A stretch of DNA of 64,000 nt, taken from Gorsachius magnificus. Lineage: Eukaryota; Chordata; Aves; Pelecaniformes; Ardeidae. The translations under genes were made by a program, and so were the position numbers. Positions within the stretch are counted from its first letter, which is position 1; each line of letters starts with the position of its first letter. The stretch lies in assembly GCA_034008185.1 (NCBI GenBank), contig CM067104.1:248001-312000 (forward strand), in the 5' to 3' direction. The notes under the pieces were generated by a model. That model saw only the letters and a program-made list of their open reading frames with translations. It had not been told where the DNA came from and did no database searches. This document shows positions 53,895 to 64,000 of this stretch, in pieces.

Positions 53895-56521
53895 CTACAT
53901 GACCTCGTAGCCGCTGCGGATGCTCTTCATCAGGCAGCAAGCGAAGATGATGCCCAGGATCTGGGAAGGGAGGGGGGAGGGGGGTCATCCCCATCCTGCA
54001 CAGACCCACATATGGTGGGGGGGGCTCAGCCCCACACGGGGGGGGGGGGCTCAGACCCAAATCCTACCTCGAAGAAGGCGATGCCCAGCGCGACCGCGGC
54101 CACGATGAGGATGTTCTTCTTCATCCAGGCTTCGATGCTCTGGAGGCAGCCCTGGGGGAGCAGCGGGGCTCAGGGGGTGGCCGGACCCCCAGGGCTGGGC
54201 GGAGGCAGGGGGGGCGCATGGGGGGGGGCTCTACCTTCTCGTAGATGGTGGCGGCGCTGGGGTGGATGTTGCAGGTGGTGGTGTTGATGCGGCAGCAGGA
54301 CCGGGGCACTGTGTCGTTGACCTTGAACCTCTCGATGGTGGCCCAGTCCGTGTAGTTGTTGGCTCCGCAGCAAGCGAACTGCCAGGGAAGGGGGGGGGAC
54401 ACACAGACACGGATGGGACCCCCAGAGGGTCAGGGGGGCCAAGCCCCGGCTGCCCAGTGCCCCTCCCCCCAGCGCCCCCCCGTTACTCACGTCCCTCTGG
54501 AGCTTGTCCACCGTCTCCGTCAAGGGCTCGTCCTCCCCGTACTTGCGCATGGCGTCCCACAGCCCCTCCTCCAGCACCGAGCGGACCTGGGGGGCCGGGG
54601 GGGGGGGGAGAATAAAGGGGTGAAGAGGGGGAGGGGTGCACAGCCCCCGGGCGGGTCCGTGCCCCCTCCCTGCCTGTCCCCACCTTGTCCTTGAAGACAT
54701 ATCCAGCGATGGCAGCGGCGATCTCCACCAGGAAGATGATGCTAAGGAGGACGGCGAACTGCGGGGGAGCAGGGAGGGGGTCAGGGTGGGGGGTTAAGGG
54801 GTGGGGAGGGTCGAGGGGGGGGGGGGGGTTCAGGGCGCTCACCGTGGTGACCATGCAGTAACTCTCCTTCCAGGCGCCGCAGCAGCCGAAGAAGGAGATG
54901 AAGAAGATGACGATGCCCAGCACCAGGATGGCGAGGGGGGTGCTGGAGGCGGAGGCGCTGCTGACCACCAGCGTCTTATCGAGGGCCACGTGGGCGTAGA
55001 CGCCAAGGGCGATGAGGGCCACGCCACACACCTGGGGGGGGCAGAGGGGATTGGGGTGCAGCCGCCACCCCGCGGGGCCAGGGCCCCCCCAAAGCCAGCA
55101 GGGGGTGGGGGTGGGGTGTCACCCGCAGCTGAGCACCGTCCCCTTCCGGAGGGGGGGAGGTTGAGCAGCTCCGGGGTTTGGCTCCAGGGTTTGGCCCCAA
55201 ACTGGGGACCCCCTTCCGGGGGGGGGGGGGGGGGGGGCCGGCCCCCCGGCCCAGCACAGCCCTGCTGGTGATGTCCCCATGGGGGGCACAGCGGCAGGAG
55301 GGGGGCCCCGGTCCTACCCCACAGCCGGACACTCCCTGGCCCCGCTGCGGCGAGGGGGGGCCGGGCTGGCGGCCTCAGGAACGCCGGGAAGTCCGGCCTT
55401 CCGGCCACGGCAAGAGGCCTCGGAGGGGGGACCCAGCACCAGCCCCCGCCCAGGGGGGCCACGGGCAGACAAGGGGTGCTGGGATGGGGGGGCCGGCATG
55501 CCCCCCCAGTGGGCACCCACAGCCCCGCTCCCATGGGAGCCAGGATGCCCACAGCCCTTCCCAGTGCTCGGGCAGGAGCGGGTCCGTCCTGCCCATCTCC
55601 GGAACCCCCCAAGGGTGCCTCTCCCCCCCCCGGCCTCAGTTTCCCCGGTGGGGGGGCCCCCCGGGCCGGCCCCCCCAGTGCCGTTAGCCCTGTTTGCTCG
55701 CTGGGCGTGGGTAAACAGAGCGCGGCCCGGCCGCCTGCTGCACAAACACTCCCGGCGGCGGGGGCCGGGGGGCTGGCGCCGGTGTCCCCGCCACGTCCCC
55801 CCCCCGCTGGCAGCCAGCCTGAGCCCCCCCCGGCCCTCCAGGGGTGACTCAGCCCGGCAGGATCAGGGTGGGGACCGGGACAAGTCACTCCCTGCGTGGG
55901 GGGACAGGATGACGGCCAGGAAGGAGCCGGCTGCCCCTGGCCCCCCCCACCGCTACGGCCGTTGGGCTCCTTGCGCCTCTTTCTTCACCCCGACTTCCCC
56001 AAATCCATGCCCTGCCCCGCCTGGGGACCCTGGTTGGGGCCCAGGAGCCACAGGGCCGGGGGGGGTGGCCCGGCCACCCGTGGGGTCCCCACCCTGACCT
56101 CGGGGCTCAGGGTGAGCCAGCCTCGCCCTACCCAGCCTCGTTACCCCTGGAACCTACTGATGGCCGTGAGTGGCTGCGCACTGCCCGGCTCCTCACCCCC
56201 CTGCCCCCCCAGCACCCGCTGCAGCCCCCCCAGGCAGCAGGCCCCCCCCCAGGGCCCCCATGACCCCCAACTCAGGGCCTGCGGGGGGAAAGGGGGTGTC
56301 AAAAGGGCCGGGGGGAAGCTGACGTCAGTGGGGGGGCACCCCGGGGGGGGCGCCATGGGGCTGGGGCGGGCCTGGCCCCGGGGGGGAAGGGCCCCTCCGC
56401 CCGGTTCTGCCGGCCCCGGGGCCCCCCTCCCCGGCCCCCCCTGCCCCGCACTCACCCAGAAGATGAAGTTGAAGGTGAAAACCAGGAACTTCACGCATTT
56501 CATCCCGCCCTCGACCGCCAT
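53895..56521 (-). CDS. CD63: CD63 tetraspanin
   Basis: Seven coding exons 5' to 3': 56456-56521, 54843-55031, 54684-54758, 54491-54586, 54235-54378, 54068-54151, 53895-53960, giving 239 residues (human 238). It starts MAVEGGMKCVKFLVF and has four transmembrane segments (first FTFNFIFWVCGVALIALGV; third FAVLLSIIFLVEIAAAIAGY). The large extracellular loop carries the tetraspanin CCG motif (FACCGANNYTDW), RSCCR and a final cysteine (GCLQS), with N-glycosylation sites NDT and NTT. The C-terminus SIRSGYEVM contains the GYEVM lysosomal sorting signal that binds AP adaptors. It acts in late endosomes, lysosome-related organelles and exosomes. Intron 1 (55032-56455) holds no other gene. The 5' flank is rich in CCGGTCCC/CGCTCCCG repeats, consistent with a CpG promoter. 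Confidence 0.96.
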
Positions 56522-56879
56522 GGCCCGTCCTGCGGGAGCCGCCGCCTCAGCCCCGGCACCGCGCCCGCCCCCGCTCCCGGTCCCAGCCCCGCTCCCGTCC
56601 CCGGTGCTGCCCCCCCTCCCCGAGTCCCACCGACCTGGTCCCCGCCCCGCTCCCGGTGCCCGATCCCCGGCGTCCCGGGACCGCTCCCGCTCCCGTCCCA
56701 CCGCTCCCCGGTCCCGGCGCTCCCGGTCCCGGTGCCACCGCTCCCCGGTCCCGGCTCCGCCCCGCCCGCCGGGGCCGCCAGCCGCGGGGGGGCGCTTTAA
56801 TGGTGCCGGGGGGGACTGGGGGGGTCGCACCCCGGGGCCTGGGTGCCCGCGTCTTGGGGGGGGGGGGGCTCGGCCACCG

Positions 56880-57180
56880 GGGTCCCGGCACCCTGTGCCA
56901 CTGGGTCCCTTCCACCCCGTGTCCTGCACCCCGGGGGCCCAGCCACCCCGTACCCTGCACCCCAAAGCCCCAGACACCCCATAACCCTGCACCCTGGGGT
57001 CCCTTGGTCCCTGCCACCCCATGTCCTGCACCCTGAGGGCCCAGCTACCCCATACCCTGTACCCCAAAGTCCCAGCCAGCCCATGCCTGCACCCTGGGGT
57101 CCTGGACACCCCATAACCCTGCACCCTGGGGTCCCAGACACCCTGTGCCCCTTGGTCCCTGCCATCCCATACCCTGCACC
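56880..57180. repeat. Degenerate CACCCTGGGGTCCC minisatellite
   Basis: Units built from CCATACCCTGCACCC and TGGGGTCCCTG, about 35-45 bp, repeat 6-8 times between the CD63 5' end and the 3' end of the INPP1-like gene. They keep several frames open on the minus strand and obscure the true C-terminus of that gene. Confidence 0.8.
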
Positions 57181-58658
57181 CCGGAGCCGGGGGGGGCCCC
57201 GGGGGGCCGGCCAGCCGGCCGCTGCTGGGGGTGTGCGTAGGCCACCAGGCCGCCCCGGTTTGCCCAGCGCTCGGCCCCCTTCCCCCTCCGCCGGGCAGTT
57301 GTAGACCAGCTCAGGGGGGGGCCCGGTGTCACCCACCCGCCGGGCTTGCAGGGCCCCCGCCAGGGCCACCGCGCCCCCACCCAGCGCCCGCAGGATGGCG
57401 TGGGGGGCGCAGGCGTCCCAGGCGAAGGTGCTGCCCTCGGAGAGGACGTAGGCGTCCGCCAGCCCCAGGATGGCATCTTGTATCCAGCGCCGGCGGCGAA
57501 GCGCAGGCCGTCACCGCAGAGGGGGCCCAGGGCTGCCCGCACCGCCCCCTGCTCCGCCCGGCTCAGCACCACGCAGGGCGTGGGGCGCAGCGGCGGGGGG
57601 CTCAGTGAGCACAGCCGCGTGTCCCCGTATGCGACGCCCCAGTGGTACCTCCCCTGCCACCTGCGGGGATGGGGACCCTGAGCGCAGACCCCACCACCGG
57701 GTCCCCAGGCCCCCCGGGGGCCGGGCCGGCCGTGCCCCCCCGGCGTCCCCGCCCTGCTGGTACCTGCGGGTCAGGGGGTCCCGGCGGAAGAAGGGCTCGT
57801 TGATGACGCCCAGCACGGGGCAGCCCGTGCGCCGGTCGTAGGCCCCGACGAGCACCAGCGCCGAGCAGAGCCCTGCCGGGGCGATGCCGTCGACGGGGGC
57901 CACGTCCTCGCGCCCGCCAATGTACTCGTTGGTGGAGTCTGCGGGCGCAGCCGAATTCGCCGGGGCTCAGCCGCGGCGTGAGTGTAGGGGGGGGGATCCC
58001 CAACCTGCCCTCCCCCAGCACCCCCTCACCGATGGGGTCTATCCAGATGGCCAGGTCCTGGGGGGGGATGCTGAGTGCCACGCCGTCCAGCTCCGCGTCC
58101 CCCAGCGCCACGTCCCGGTGCACGGCAGCCGCCAGCAGCTCGGCGGCCGCTCGCTCGGGCCCCAGCACGGAGAGCAGCAGGGCCGCGGTGTCCCCTGGCG
58201 TGGCGCAGACCCGGACCGCCACCGTCTCCCCTGCCAGCACCCCCGCCTTAGCAACGGCCCCGCCGCCCCCAGTGTGGGGGGGCCCCAGGGCCGCTGCTCC
58301 CACCCCCGGGACTCACCCTGCCCGTTGCTGAACTCGTTGGATTCCTCGCCGTGGATGTGGCCCTGCAGCTCGGGGAACTGGGGGGGACGAGGCAGCTCAG
58401 CCGCAGTGCAGGGGGACGCGGAGGCACCTTGGGGACCCCGTCCCCGTCCCCTACCTCCTTCCCCAGGTCGTGCTTGATGACCTCCTGGATGAGGACGTCC
58501 GCCAGCGTCTTGAAGTCCTGCAGGAACCTCCTGTTCCTGTCGGCCCCCGTCTTCTCGGCCACCAGCAGCTGGAAGAGGGGCTCCTCTCGCCGGCACAGCC
58601 GGGCGATGTGCGCCGCCTTCTCCGAGGCGCCCACCAGGGCCTGCAGGAGCCCCGCCAT
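57045..58658 (-). CDS. INPP1-like inositol polyphosphate 1-phosphatase, frame breaks in last exon
   Basis: Exons 5' to 3': 58455-58658 (MAGLLQALVGASEKAAHIAR...), 58317-58377, 58030-58230, 57764-57938, and a last exon from 57660 downwards. The first four give 192 residues with agreeing phases. Motifs of the Li+-sensitive Mg2+ phosphatase family are GEESNEF (metal-site glutamates), WIDPIDST (DPxDxT), PVLGVINEPFFRRDP, FAAGAGYK, and FAWDACAPHAILRALGGG (WDxxA). All resemble human INPP1 closely. INPP1 removes the 1-phosphate from Ins(1,4)P2 and Ins(1,3,4)P3 in the cytosol. The last exon loses frame near 57475 (AAG followed by ATGCC where one G seems missing) and again in the G/A run at 57272-57290, after which RWANRGGLVAY resumes. 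The C-terminus is therefore uncertain; 57045 is the stop of that last frame. An AG acceptor ten bases 5' of the ATG implies an upstream non-coding exon. Confidence 0.85.
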
Positions 58659-60446
58659 GGCCGGAGCTGGGGGGACGCGGGGCTCAGGGCGGGACGTGGG
58701 GCCCACGGGGGGGACGCAGGGCTCAGGGGGGGGACACCGGCCCCCTCCCCACTCCCAGCGTGGCCCCACGCCCCGGCCCCAAGCGCCCTGCCTGTAATTG
58801 CCGGGTGTGGGCAGCACGCAGGGCTCTGGCCCCAGGGTGGGGACCCGGCTAAAATTATCCCACCCGGATGCCAGAGGCCACAGCCCGGAGGTGGGGACGT
58901 GGGGGTGCGAGGACATGGACACAGGGACATGGACATAGGGACGTGGACAGGGGGGTGTGGGGGCATGGGGGTGGGGACGTGGGGGCATGGGGGTGTGGAT
59001 TTGGGGACATGGGGACATGGACATGGGGACGTGGGGGTCAGGGGTGGGGGGGATGCGACCCCACTGTGGGGTTCCCGCGGGGGGGGGGGAGCTGTCCTGC
59101 ATGGAGGAGGAAACAGCCAGAGCTGAGGTGGGGGGGGGTTCCCCCCCTGCACCCCCAGGGGGGGGGGGTGGGGCCGCGCCCCCCCCCGCCCCCCCCCCCG
59201 AGCAGCGCAGCCCCCGGCGCCCCGATGCCCTTCCCGGGGGCCGCGCCACGTGGGGGGGACACCCCGCCCCCCCGGGCCCCCCGGGGCCCCCCCCCCACCC
59301 CCCGCGACGCCCCCGGGGGATCCCGGGCCCCCGCGGGAGCCGCCCGCTCCCCCCCCCGCTGCCGTTACCGGTGCCGGTGCCGCTGACAGCTCCGGTGGGG
59401 CGGCCCGTGGGGCGGGGCCGGCCGGGACGCGTCACGACGCCGCCTTAACCCCTTCGGTGCCGCGGCCCGGCTTGGGGGGGGGGACGGACCCTGGCGTGCG
59501 GGGGGATCCCGGCGTCCCGGGGACACCGGCGCGGGGGGGGGGGGACACACGGGCAAGGAACCGGCGTCGGAGCTCCGAGCGCCGCCTCCCCCCCCCTCTT
59601 CCCCTTCTCCCCCCCCCCCCCCCCCCGGGGCCGGTGACCCGGGGCGCGGTGATGCCGTCGCCGCGGGGAAAACCCCCGCAACCGGGGGTCGGCGGGGCGG
59701 TAAAGACGGGGGGGGTAGGGGGGGGTGTGTCCCCCTCCCCGCTTCCCGGGACCCTCCCCGGTGCTGCGGTGCCTCCCCGCGCCGCGCGGTGGCGCTCTCG
59801 TAACGGCGCTGCTCCTCGCTCCGGTTTTACCGGGCTCCGGTGTGGACGCGCCCGCCCGGAGCGGCGAGGCAGCGCTCCCTATCGCGATGCGCTTCCACCG
59901 GGGGTACCGGGACGCCCCCCCCCCTTCCATTAACCCCCAAACCCCCCCACACACACACTACCCCGCCGCACCGGGAACCACCCGCTCCGCGTTCCCCCCC
60001 CTCCCGCCGTCTCCCGCCGCACCGGACCCGGAGCGGATCCGGTCGCAGCCCCGGTGCTACCGGGGAGGCTGCGCTTCCCCGCTCCCCCCTCTCCATGGTT
60101 CTGATGGGGTCGGCACCGGCACCGAGGGGGGGGGGCGGGGAGGGGGGGTGTGGATGCAGCGGGGGGGCGGAGGCAGCGGGGGATGGAGGCACCGGGCGCT
60201 CATCCCCGGTCCCGGGGGGGCGGCGCGGCGGGACCCAACTCCCGGCAAGTGCGGCGGGGCCGGGCGTTCGCCCGGCCCCGCCGCACTTGCCGGGAGTTGG
60301 GTCCCGCCGCGCCGCCCCCCGGAGGCGAAGGGGGGCTCGCCCCCAACCGGACAACCCACGGTGGCGGCGGGGCCGTTCCCGGTGCTCGGGGGGCCGGCGG
60401 CGGCTGGTGACAAGCCCCTGCCAGAACCTCTTTTGTGCGCCCGCAG
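58659..60446. other. Shared 5' region of INPP1-like gene and GDF11
   Basis: The two genes point away from each other across about 1.8 kb of CpG-rich sequence. It contains a GGACATGGACATAGGGACGTGG-type repeat at 58900-59040, several C/G homopolymers, and the long inverted repeat at 60212-60322. No exon is recognised beyond a probable non-coding first exon of the INPP1-like gene. Confidence 0.55.
60212..60322. repeat. Near-perfect 54-bp inverted repeat with 2-nt loop
   Basis: The left arm 60212-60266 and right arm 60269-60322 are reverse complements except for one G/C count in a homopolymer. The centre reads CCGGGCG-TT-CGCCCGG. The arms include GGGACCCAACTCCCGGCAAG and its complement. It lies about 160 bp upstream of the GDF11 TATA box. 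Confidence 0.9.
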
Positions 60447-60489
60447 CCAATCAAGGCCGCTGACGACACACTTCTCTTGGGGTATAAAA
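60447..60489 (+). promoter_or_regulatory. GDF11: GDF11 core promoter: CCAAT box and TATA box
   Basis: CCAAT at 60447-60451 and TATAAAA at 60483-60489 have normal spacing and lie 178-220 bp upstream of the GDF11 ATG. The start of transcription would be expected near 60510. A CCAAT/TATA arrangement is unusual among the CpG promoters of this window and fits a tightly regulated developmental gene. Confidence 0.7.
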
Positions 60490-60666
60490 CCCCGGGGCCG
60501 CCGCTACCGCCGCTTTTTTCTTTCCCCCCCCCCCTTCGTCCCCCCCCCGGGTCCCTCCGCCACCCCCCGCTTCCCCGCCCCCCCCGGTTAAGCGCCTTCC
60601 CCCCGTTCCGCGCCCCTTGCGCGTTGCGGTGGAAGCGGGCGGGGGGGGGCTGCCCGGTTTCCCGGT

Positions 60667-61038
60667 ATGGCCCCGGTGTTGCTGTGCTTGTTGGCCTTGG
60701 CGGGGGGGGTGGCGGCGGGAGGAGGAGGAGGAGGAGGGGGGGGGGGGAAGCGCAGCCCCCCGCCTCCGAAGCCGCCTGCCCCGTCTGTCTCTGGCGGCGG
60801 CACAGCAAGGAGCTGCGGCTGGAGAGCATCAAGTCGCAGATCCTGAGCAAGCTGCGGCTGAAGGAAGCGCCCAACATCACCCGGGAGGTGGTGAAGCAGC
60901 TGCTGCCCAAGGCCCCGCCGCTCCAGCAGCTCCTCGACCTCCACGACTTCCAGGGGGACTCGCTGCAGCCCGACGAGTACCTGGAGGAGGACGAGTACCA
61001 CGCCACCACCGAGACCGTCATCAGCATGGCCCAGGAAA
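60667..61038 (+). CDS. GDF11: GDF11 exon 1 (signal peptide and start of prodomain), one frame break
   Basis: ATG is followed by a signal peptide ([19 protein letters not shown]) and a poly-Gly run. After the G homopolymer at about 60738-60748 the frame must change for the conserved prodomain [68 protein letters not shown] to follow. It ends AA-A at donor GTCAGT (61039). The prodomain is nearly identical to human GDF11 and also close to MSTN; the CPVC...RRHS start and CD63 as a near neighbour favour GDF11. It encodes a secreted TGF-beta-family ligand that patterns the axial skeleton; the prodomain keeps the ligand latent. Exons 2 and 3 (rest of the prodomain and the mature ligand) are not in the window. 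The break most likely reflects an error in the G run length. Confidence 0.92.
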
Positions 61039-64000
61039 GTCAGTGCCGCCTTTGTTCCGCCCCGCCGCCGCTGCAAAAAACTTCGCCGGCCGGCTCCCCC
61101 CCCGCCCTACCCCGGCCCCCCGGTTCCCCCCCCCCCCCGCTCCCCCGGGGCCCCCCCCCCCCCCCCCGGGGAGGCTGCGTGCGAAGCCCCGGGGAGCGGG
61201 AACGGACCCGCCGGAGCCGACGGGCGGAGCAGGACGGGACCCCACTGGGTACGGGCCTGGCACTGGGCGGACGGCCTGGGACAGTGGGTCGTGGAACTGG
61301 GCACTGGCTGTGGGTACCAGGACCCAGCACTGGCACCAGCCTGAGCACCAGCACTGGTGGTGCCGGGTACTGGGCCCGGTCGGGCCGCCTGGAGTGCGCG
61401 GGCCCGGGGGGCCGGCACGTGGCAGGGTGACAGCAGGGTGACAGCAGGGTGACAGCAGGGCAATGGCGGGGTGACGGCAGGGCGATGGCAAGGCGATGGC
61501 CGGGCGATGGCAGGGTGACGGCAGGGTGACGGCAGGGTGACGGCAGGGTGACGGCAGGGCGATGGCAGGGTGTGCTGGGGACAGGCGGGCGCCTGCCCTG
61601 GGCCTGCCTGCGGCTGCACGGTGAGGGGCTCCAGCCTGGGGTCCCCAGCAGGGAGGGGACAGGACATGGGGGCTTCGCTGTGCTGTGACATGGCTCTGTC
61701 CGTCCGTCTGTCCGTGGGCGAGGAGGGGGAGAGCAGATGGGGCTTGGGGGCGGCTACACCCTGCACCTCTCCGTGCCTCAGTTTCCCCCGGTGCCGGCGC
61801 GGTGCTGCCCATCCCAGCCCTGGCTCCACCTGCTCCCGTGGCGGGACGGGGCTGTGGGACCCCCGAGGCGTGGGGGCTGCGGGACCCCAGCGCAGGGCCG
61901 GGGGGGCCGGGTGCGAAGGGCGAGCGGAAGGGAGGGAAGTGTGAGGCGCTGCCCCCCCCGCCACCCCCCGACAAATTTCCTTCCCAGGCATTAATAGACT
62001 CGGGCAGCTTTGAAATTTTATTACCCATAAAATTGACAACACGCTGGGGTTTTCCTCCCCGCGCCACGTTAACGCTCGCTGCCCCTGGCCCCCCCTCCTG
62101 CCCCTTAACAGCTCGGGGGCCCCCAAAATAAATACCAGAGGGCGGCCCCTCCTCCTGAGCCCCGCTCAGCCCCGCTCCGGGGGTCCCGCAGCCCCGGCCC
62201 CACAGCCGGATGCACCCCGGGCTCCAGCCTGCCCCAGCCGCGGCCGCTCCGTTATTATTATGATTTTTTTCCCTCCCTCCTCGCCCCCCCGTGGCAATTG
62301 TGTGGGGTTTTATGGTTCCTGAACAGAAGGAGGGAAAGGGCTTTATAGGCAGCAGAGCCATAAAGCTCTCGGGTTCCCCCCGGCCGCCCCCCCCTTACTC
62401 CCAAGCCACCACCCCCAGCACCCCCCCCCCCTTTTTTTTTTTTTTTTTTTAACTGCAGAAGGAACCTGGGAAGGTTAATTGGGTCCTAAACTCATTTAGG
62501 GGCTACCCGTGACCCCCGCGACCTGTGGGGTGGAGGGAGCTTAATGAGGGGTGATGGGGGGCCAGGCTGGGCACGGGCCGGGGCAAGGGGCTGGCGGGGG
62601 CCGGGGCGGCTCGCGGGAGGGGGGGGTGGGGACACGGGGACACAGCGGAGGCACCGCGGCACGCGGCCGGGGGGGGGGTCCCTGGGGTGGCCAGGAGCTG
62701 GGGGGGGCTCTGGTCCCTCTGCGGCAGGTGAGGGGTTCGGGGCGGGGGCCCCAATCCCGGCCGGTGGGAACAAAGAGCTGGGGGGGTCTCGGGGGCACCC
62801 CCCTCCCGGCACATACTCAGCTGTGACCGATGTCCCGGTAACCTTTATCCCCCGTTGCCACAGCGACGGGCCAGCATCCGGCACCCCGCATCCTGGCATC
62901 CCCGCATCCTGGCATGGCCGCAGCCAGTGCCAGGAGCAGCCCGCGTGGCACAGCCCCCGCACGGGACCCCCCGGCACCCCCCTAGAGCCCTGCTCACCCC
63001 CCCGGTGTCCCCCGGGGTGCCAGGCCGAGTCCCCGGGCTGGAGGGGGTCAGCAGTGCCACTGCGGTGAGGGGGCGTCGGTGGCGGCTGTAAGGGACCCGC
63101 GCCGGCTCCGACGCTGCTTGGGCATCTCTCACCTGGAGACCCTACAAAAACAACCCCGCCGGCGCTGTCCTCGCCGCGCAGCTGAGCCCGGAGCAGACCG
63201 GCACCGCGTCCCCGAAGGCCACCGGGGGCCTGTGAGCAGCCTGGGACCTGTGCCACCGGGACCACGGGGGGACCCAGCGCCCCTTGGGGCGGCCACCGGC
63301 CCAGGCTGGGGCGATGTCCCACCGGTGATGGGTGGCAAAGCCCCTGCCGAGGGGCTGGGGGGCACAACCTGCCCCAGGCTGGGAGCCGGGGGGGCTTGGA
63401 GGGGCCGGGCAGCACGGGGGGGAAACGCTGCCGGGAGGGTCCTGGGGGAGCGCGGGTTTAATCGGGGGCTTGTGTGCAGCAAATTGCTGGGAGGGGTTTG
63501 GGCGGCCGGCGCCCGCGGCCCCCCAGCCCCTGTCACTTTGGTTTATGTGCGGCGCGGCGGGGGGGCTGGATGGCATTCCCGGGGCTGCGGCCGGTGTCGT
63601 GACCCCCATGTGTTCGGGGAGGCCTCGCGCGCAGCAAATGGCCCCGCGCTGCAGCTGGGTGCTATTAAACCTGACCGGTGCGTGGCAGACACAGATGTTT
63701 GCCGAGCAGGGAGGGCCGGCGCGGGGCCAGCTGCAGCCGGGGTGCTGCTGCGGGGCTGGGGGAGGGCGGCCAGGGACCCCCGGATCTGATGGGTGCTGGG
63801 GCTGCGGATGCTCGGGGTTGTCGTCCCTCCGGGGTGGGTATCCCTGTCCCCGCGGTGGCCGCTCGCCTTCGCCATCTCTGGGAGCATCACCCTGGGCAGG
63901 ACCCGCCGGGGTCCCTGGGTGAAGCCACCCCGGGGGGACAGGAGGTGGACACAGACCCGGCTGGGCCCCTGCAGGGGGGCCCGGTGCCCCGGGCTTGGTG
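61039..64000 (+). other. GDF11: GDF11 intron 1 (partial)
   Basis: No further GDF11 exon is found before the window ends. It begins with C-rich simple sequence, then an 11-bp minisatellite, then AT-rich islands (61985-62060 and 62250-62370) with several TTTAT(A/G)-type motifs, a C/T homopolymer at 62418-62450, and GC-rich sequence without recognisable genes to 64000. Confidence 0.65.
61421..61570. repeat. 11-bp minisatellite GTGACGGCAGG in GDF11 intron
   Basis: About 13 copies of GTGACGGCAGG and variants (GTGACAGCAGG, CGATGGCAGGG) run in direct tandem with an 11-bp period. Confidence 0.9.

Noticed and set aside
56141..57124. Minus-strand 327-codon frame
   Set aside because: It combines the CD63 first exon region with the CACCCTGGGG minisatellite in frame; only the CD63 part is real.

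Overview
This window is vertebrate nuclear DNA and almost certainly avian. It carries a CR1 LINE tail, small multi-exon genes with very short introns, very high GC over most of its length, long C/G homopolymers and dense minisatellites, which is the pattern of a bird microchromosome. The first ~16 kb is moderate in GC with long introns. From ~20 kb onward the sequence is GC-extreme and gene-dense. I see no prokaryotic, viral or CRISPR content. The genes were identified by reading exon translations against remembered vertebrate families, and the exon borders given come from AG/GT sites with phase checks.

Layout: SPATS2 (+, 7.3-20.9 kb; its first coding exon is not found) is followed about 260 bp after its poly(A) signal by KCNH3 (+, 22.0-28.5 kb). 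KCNH3 converges tail-to-tail with MCRS1 (-, 28.9-31.6 kb), with ~100 bp between the two poly(A) signals. Behind the MCRS1 promoter lies ITGA7 (-, 32.7-43.5 kb), intact over 27 coding exons including both pairs of alternative exons (X1/X2 and cytoplasmic A/B). After ~6 kb of non-coding sequence come BLOC1S1 (+, only the last two exons are recognisable), RDH5 (+, complete), CD63 (-, complete), an INPP1-family gene (-), and exon 1 of GDF11 (+), whose intron 1 runs off the end.

Synteny: in human, SPATS2-KCNH3-MCRS1 and ITGA7-BLOC1S1-RDH5-CD63-GDF11 are two separate blocks of 12q13. Here they are joined at MCRS1|ITGA7. The gene without a human counterpart at this place is the INPP1 relative next to GDF11. 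In human, INPP1 lies near MSTN, the paralogue of GDF11, so this looks like an ohnologue of INPP1 retained beside GDF11. That is the most interesting gene in the window.

Sequence quality: SPATS2, MCRS1, ITGA7, RDH5 and CD63 read without a frame break. KCNH3, the INPP1-like gene and GDF11 exon 1 each break frame, mostly at or beside C/G (or A) runs, while conserved protein continues in another frame. This points to homopolymer errors in the assembly more than to pseudogenes, but the sequence alone cannot settle it.

The genes do not form a common pathway: a cytoplasmic RNA-associated protein (SPATS2), a neuronal K+ channel (KCNH3), a nuclear FHA protein (MCRS1), a muscle laminin receptor (ITGA7), a lysosome-biogenesis subunit (BLOC1S1), a retinoid dehydrogenase (RDH5), an endosomal tetraspanin (CD63), an inositol phosphatase relative, and a TGF-beta ligand (GDF11).
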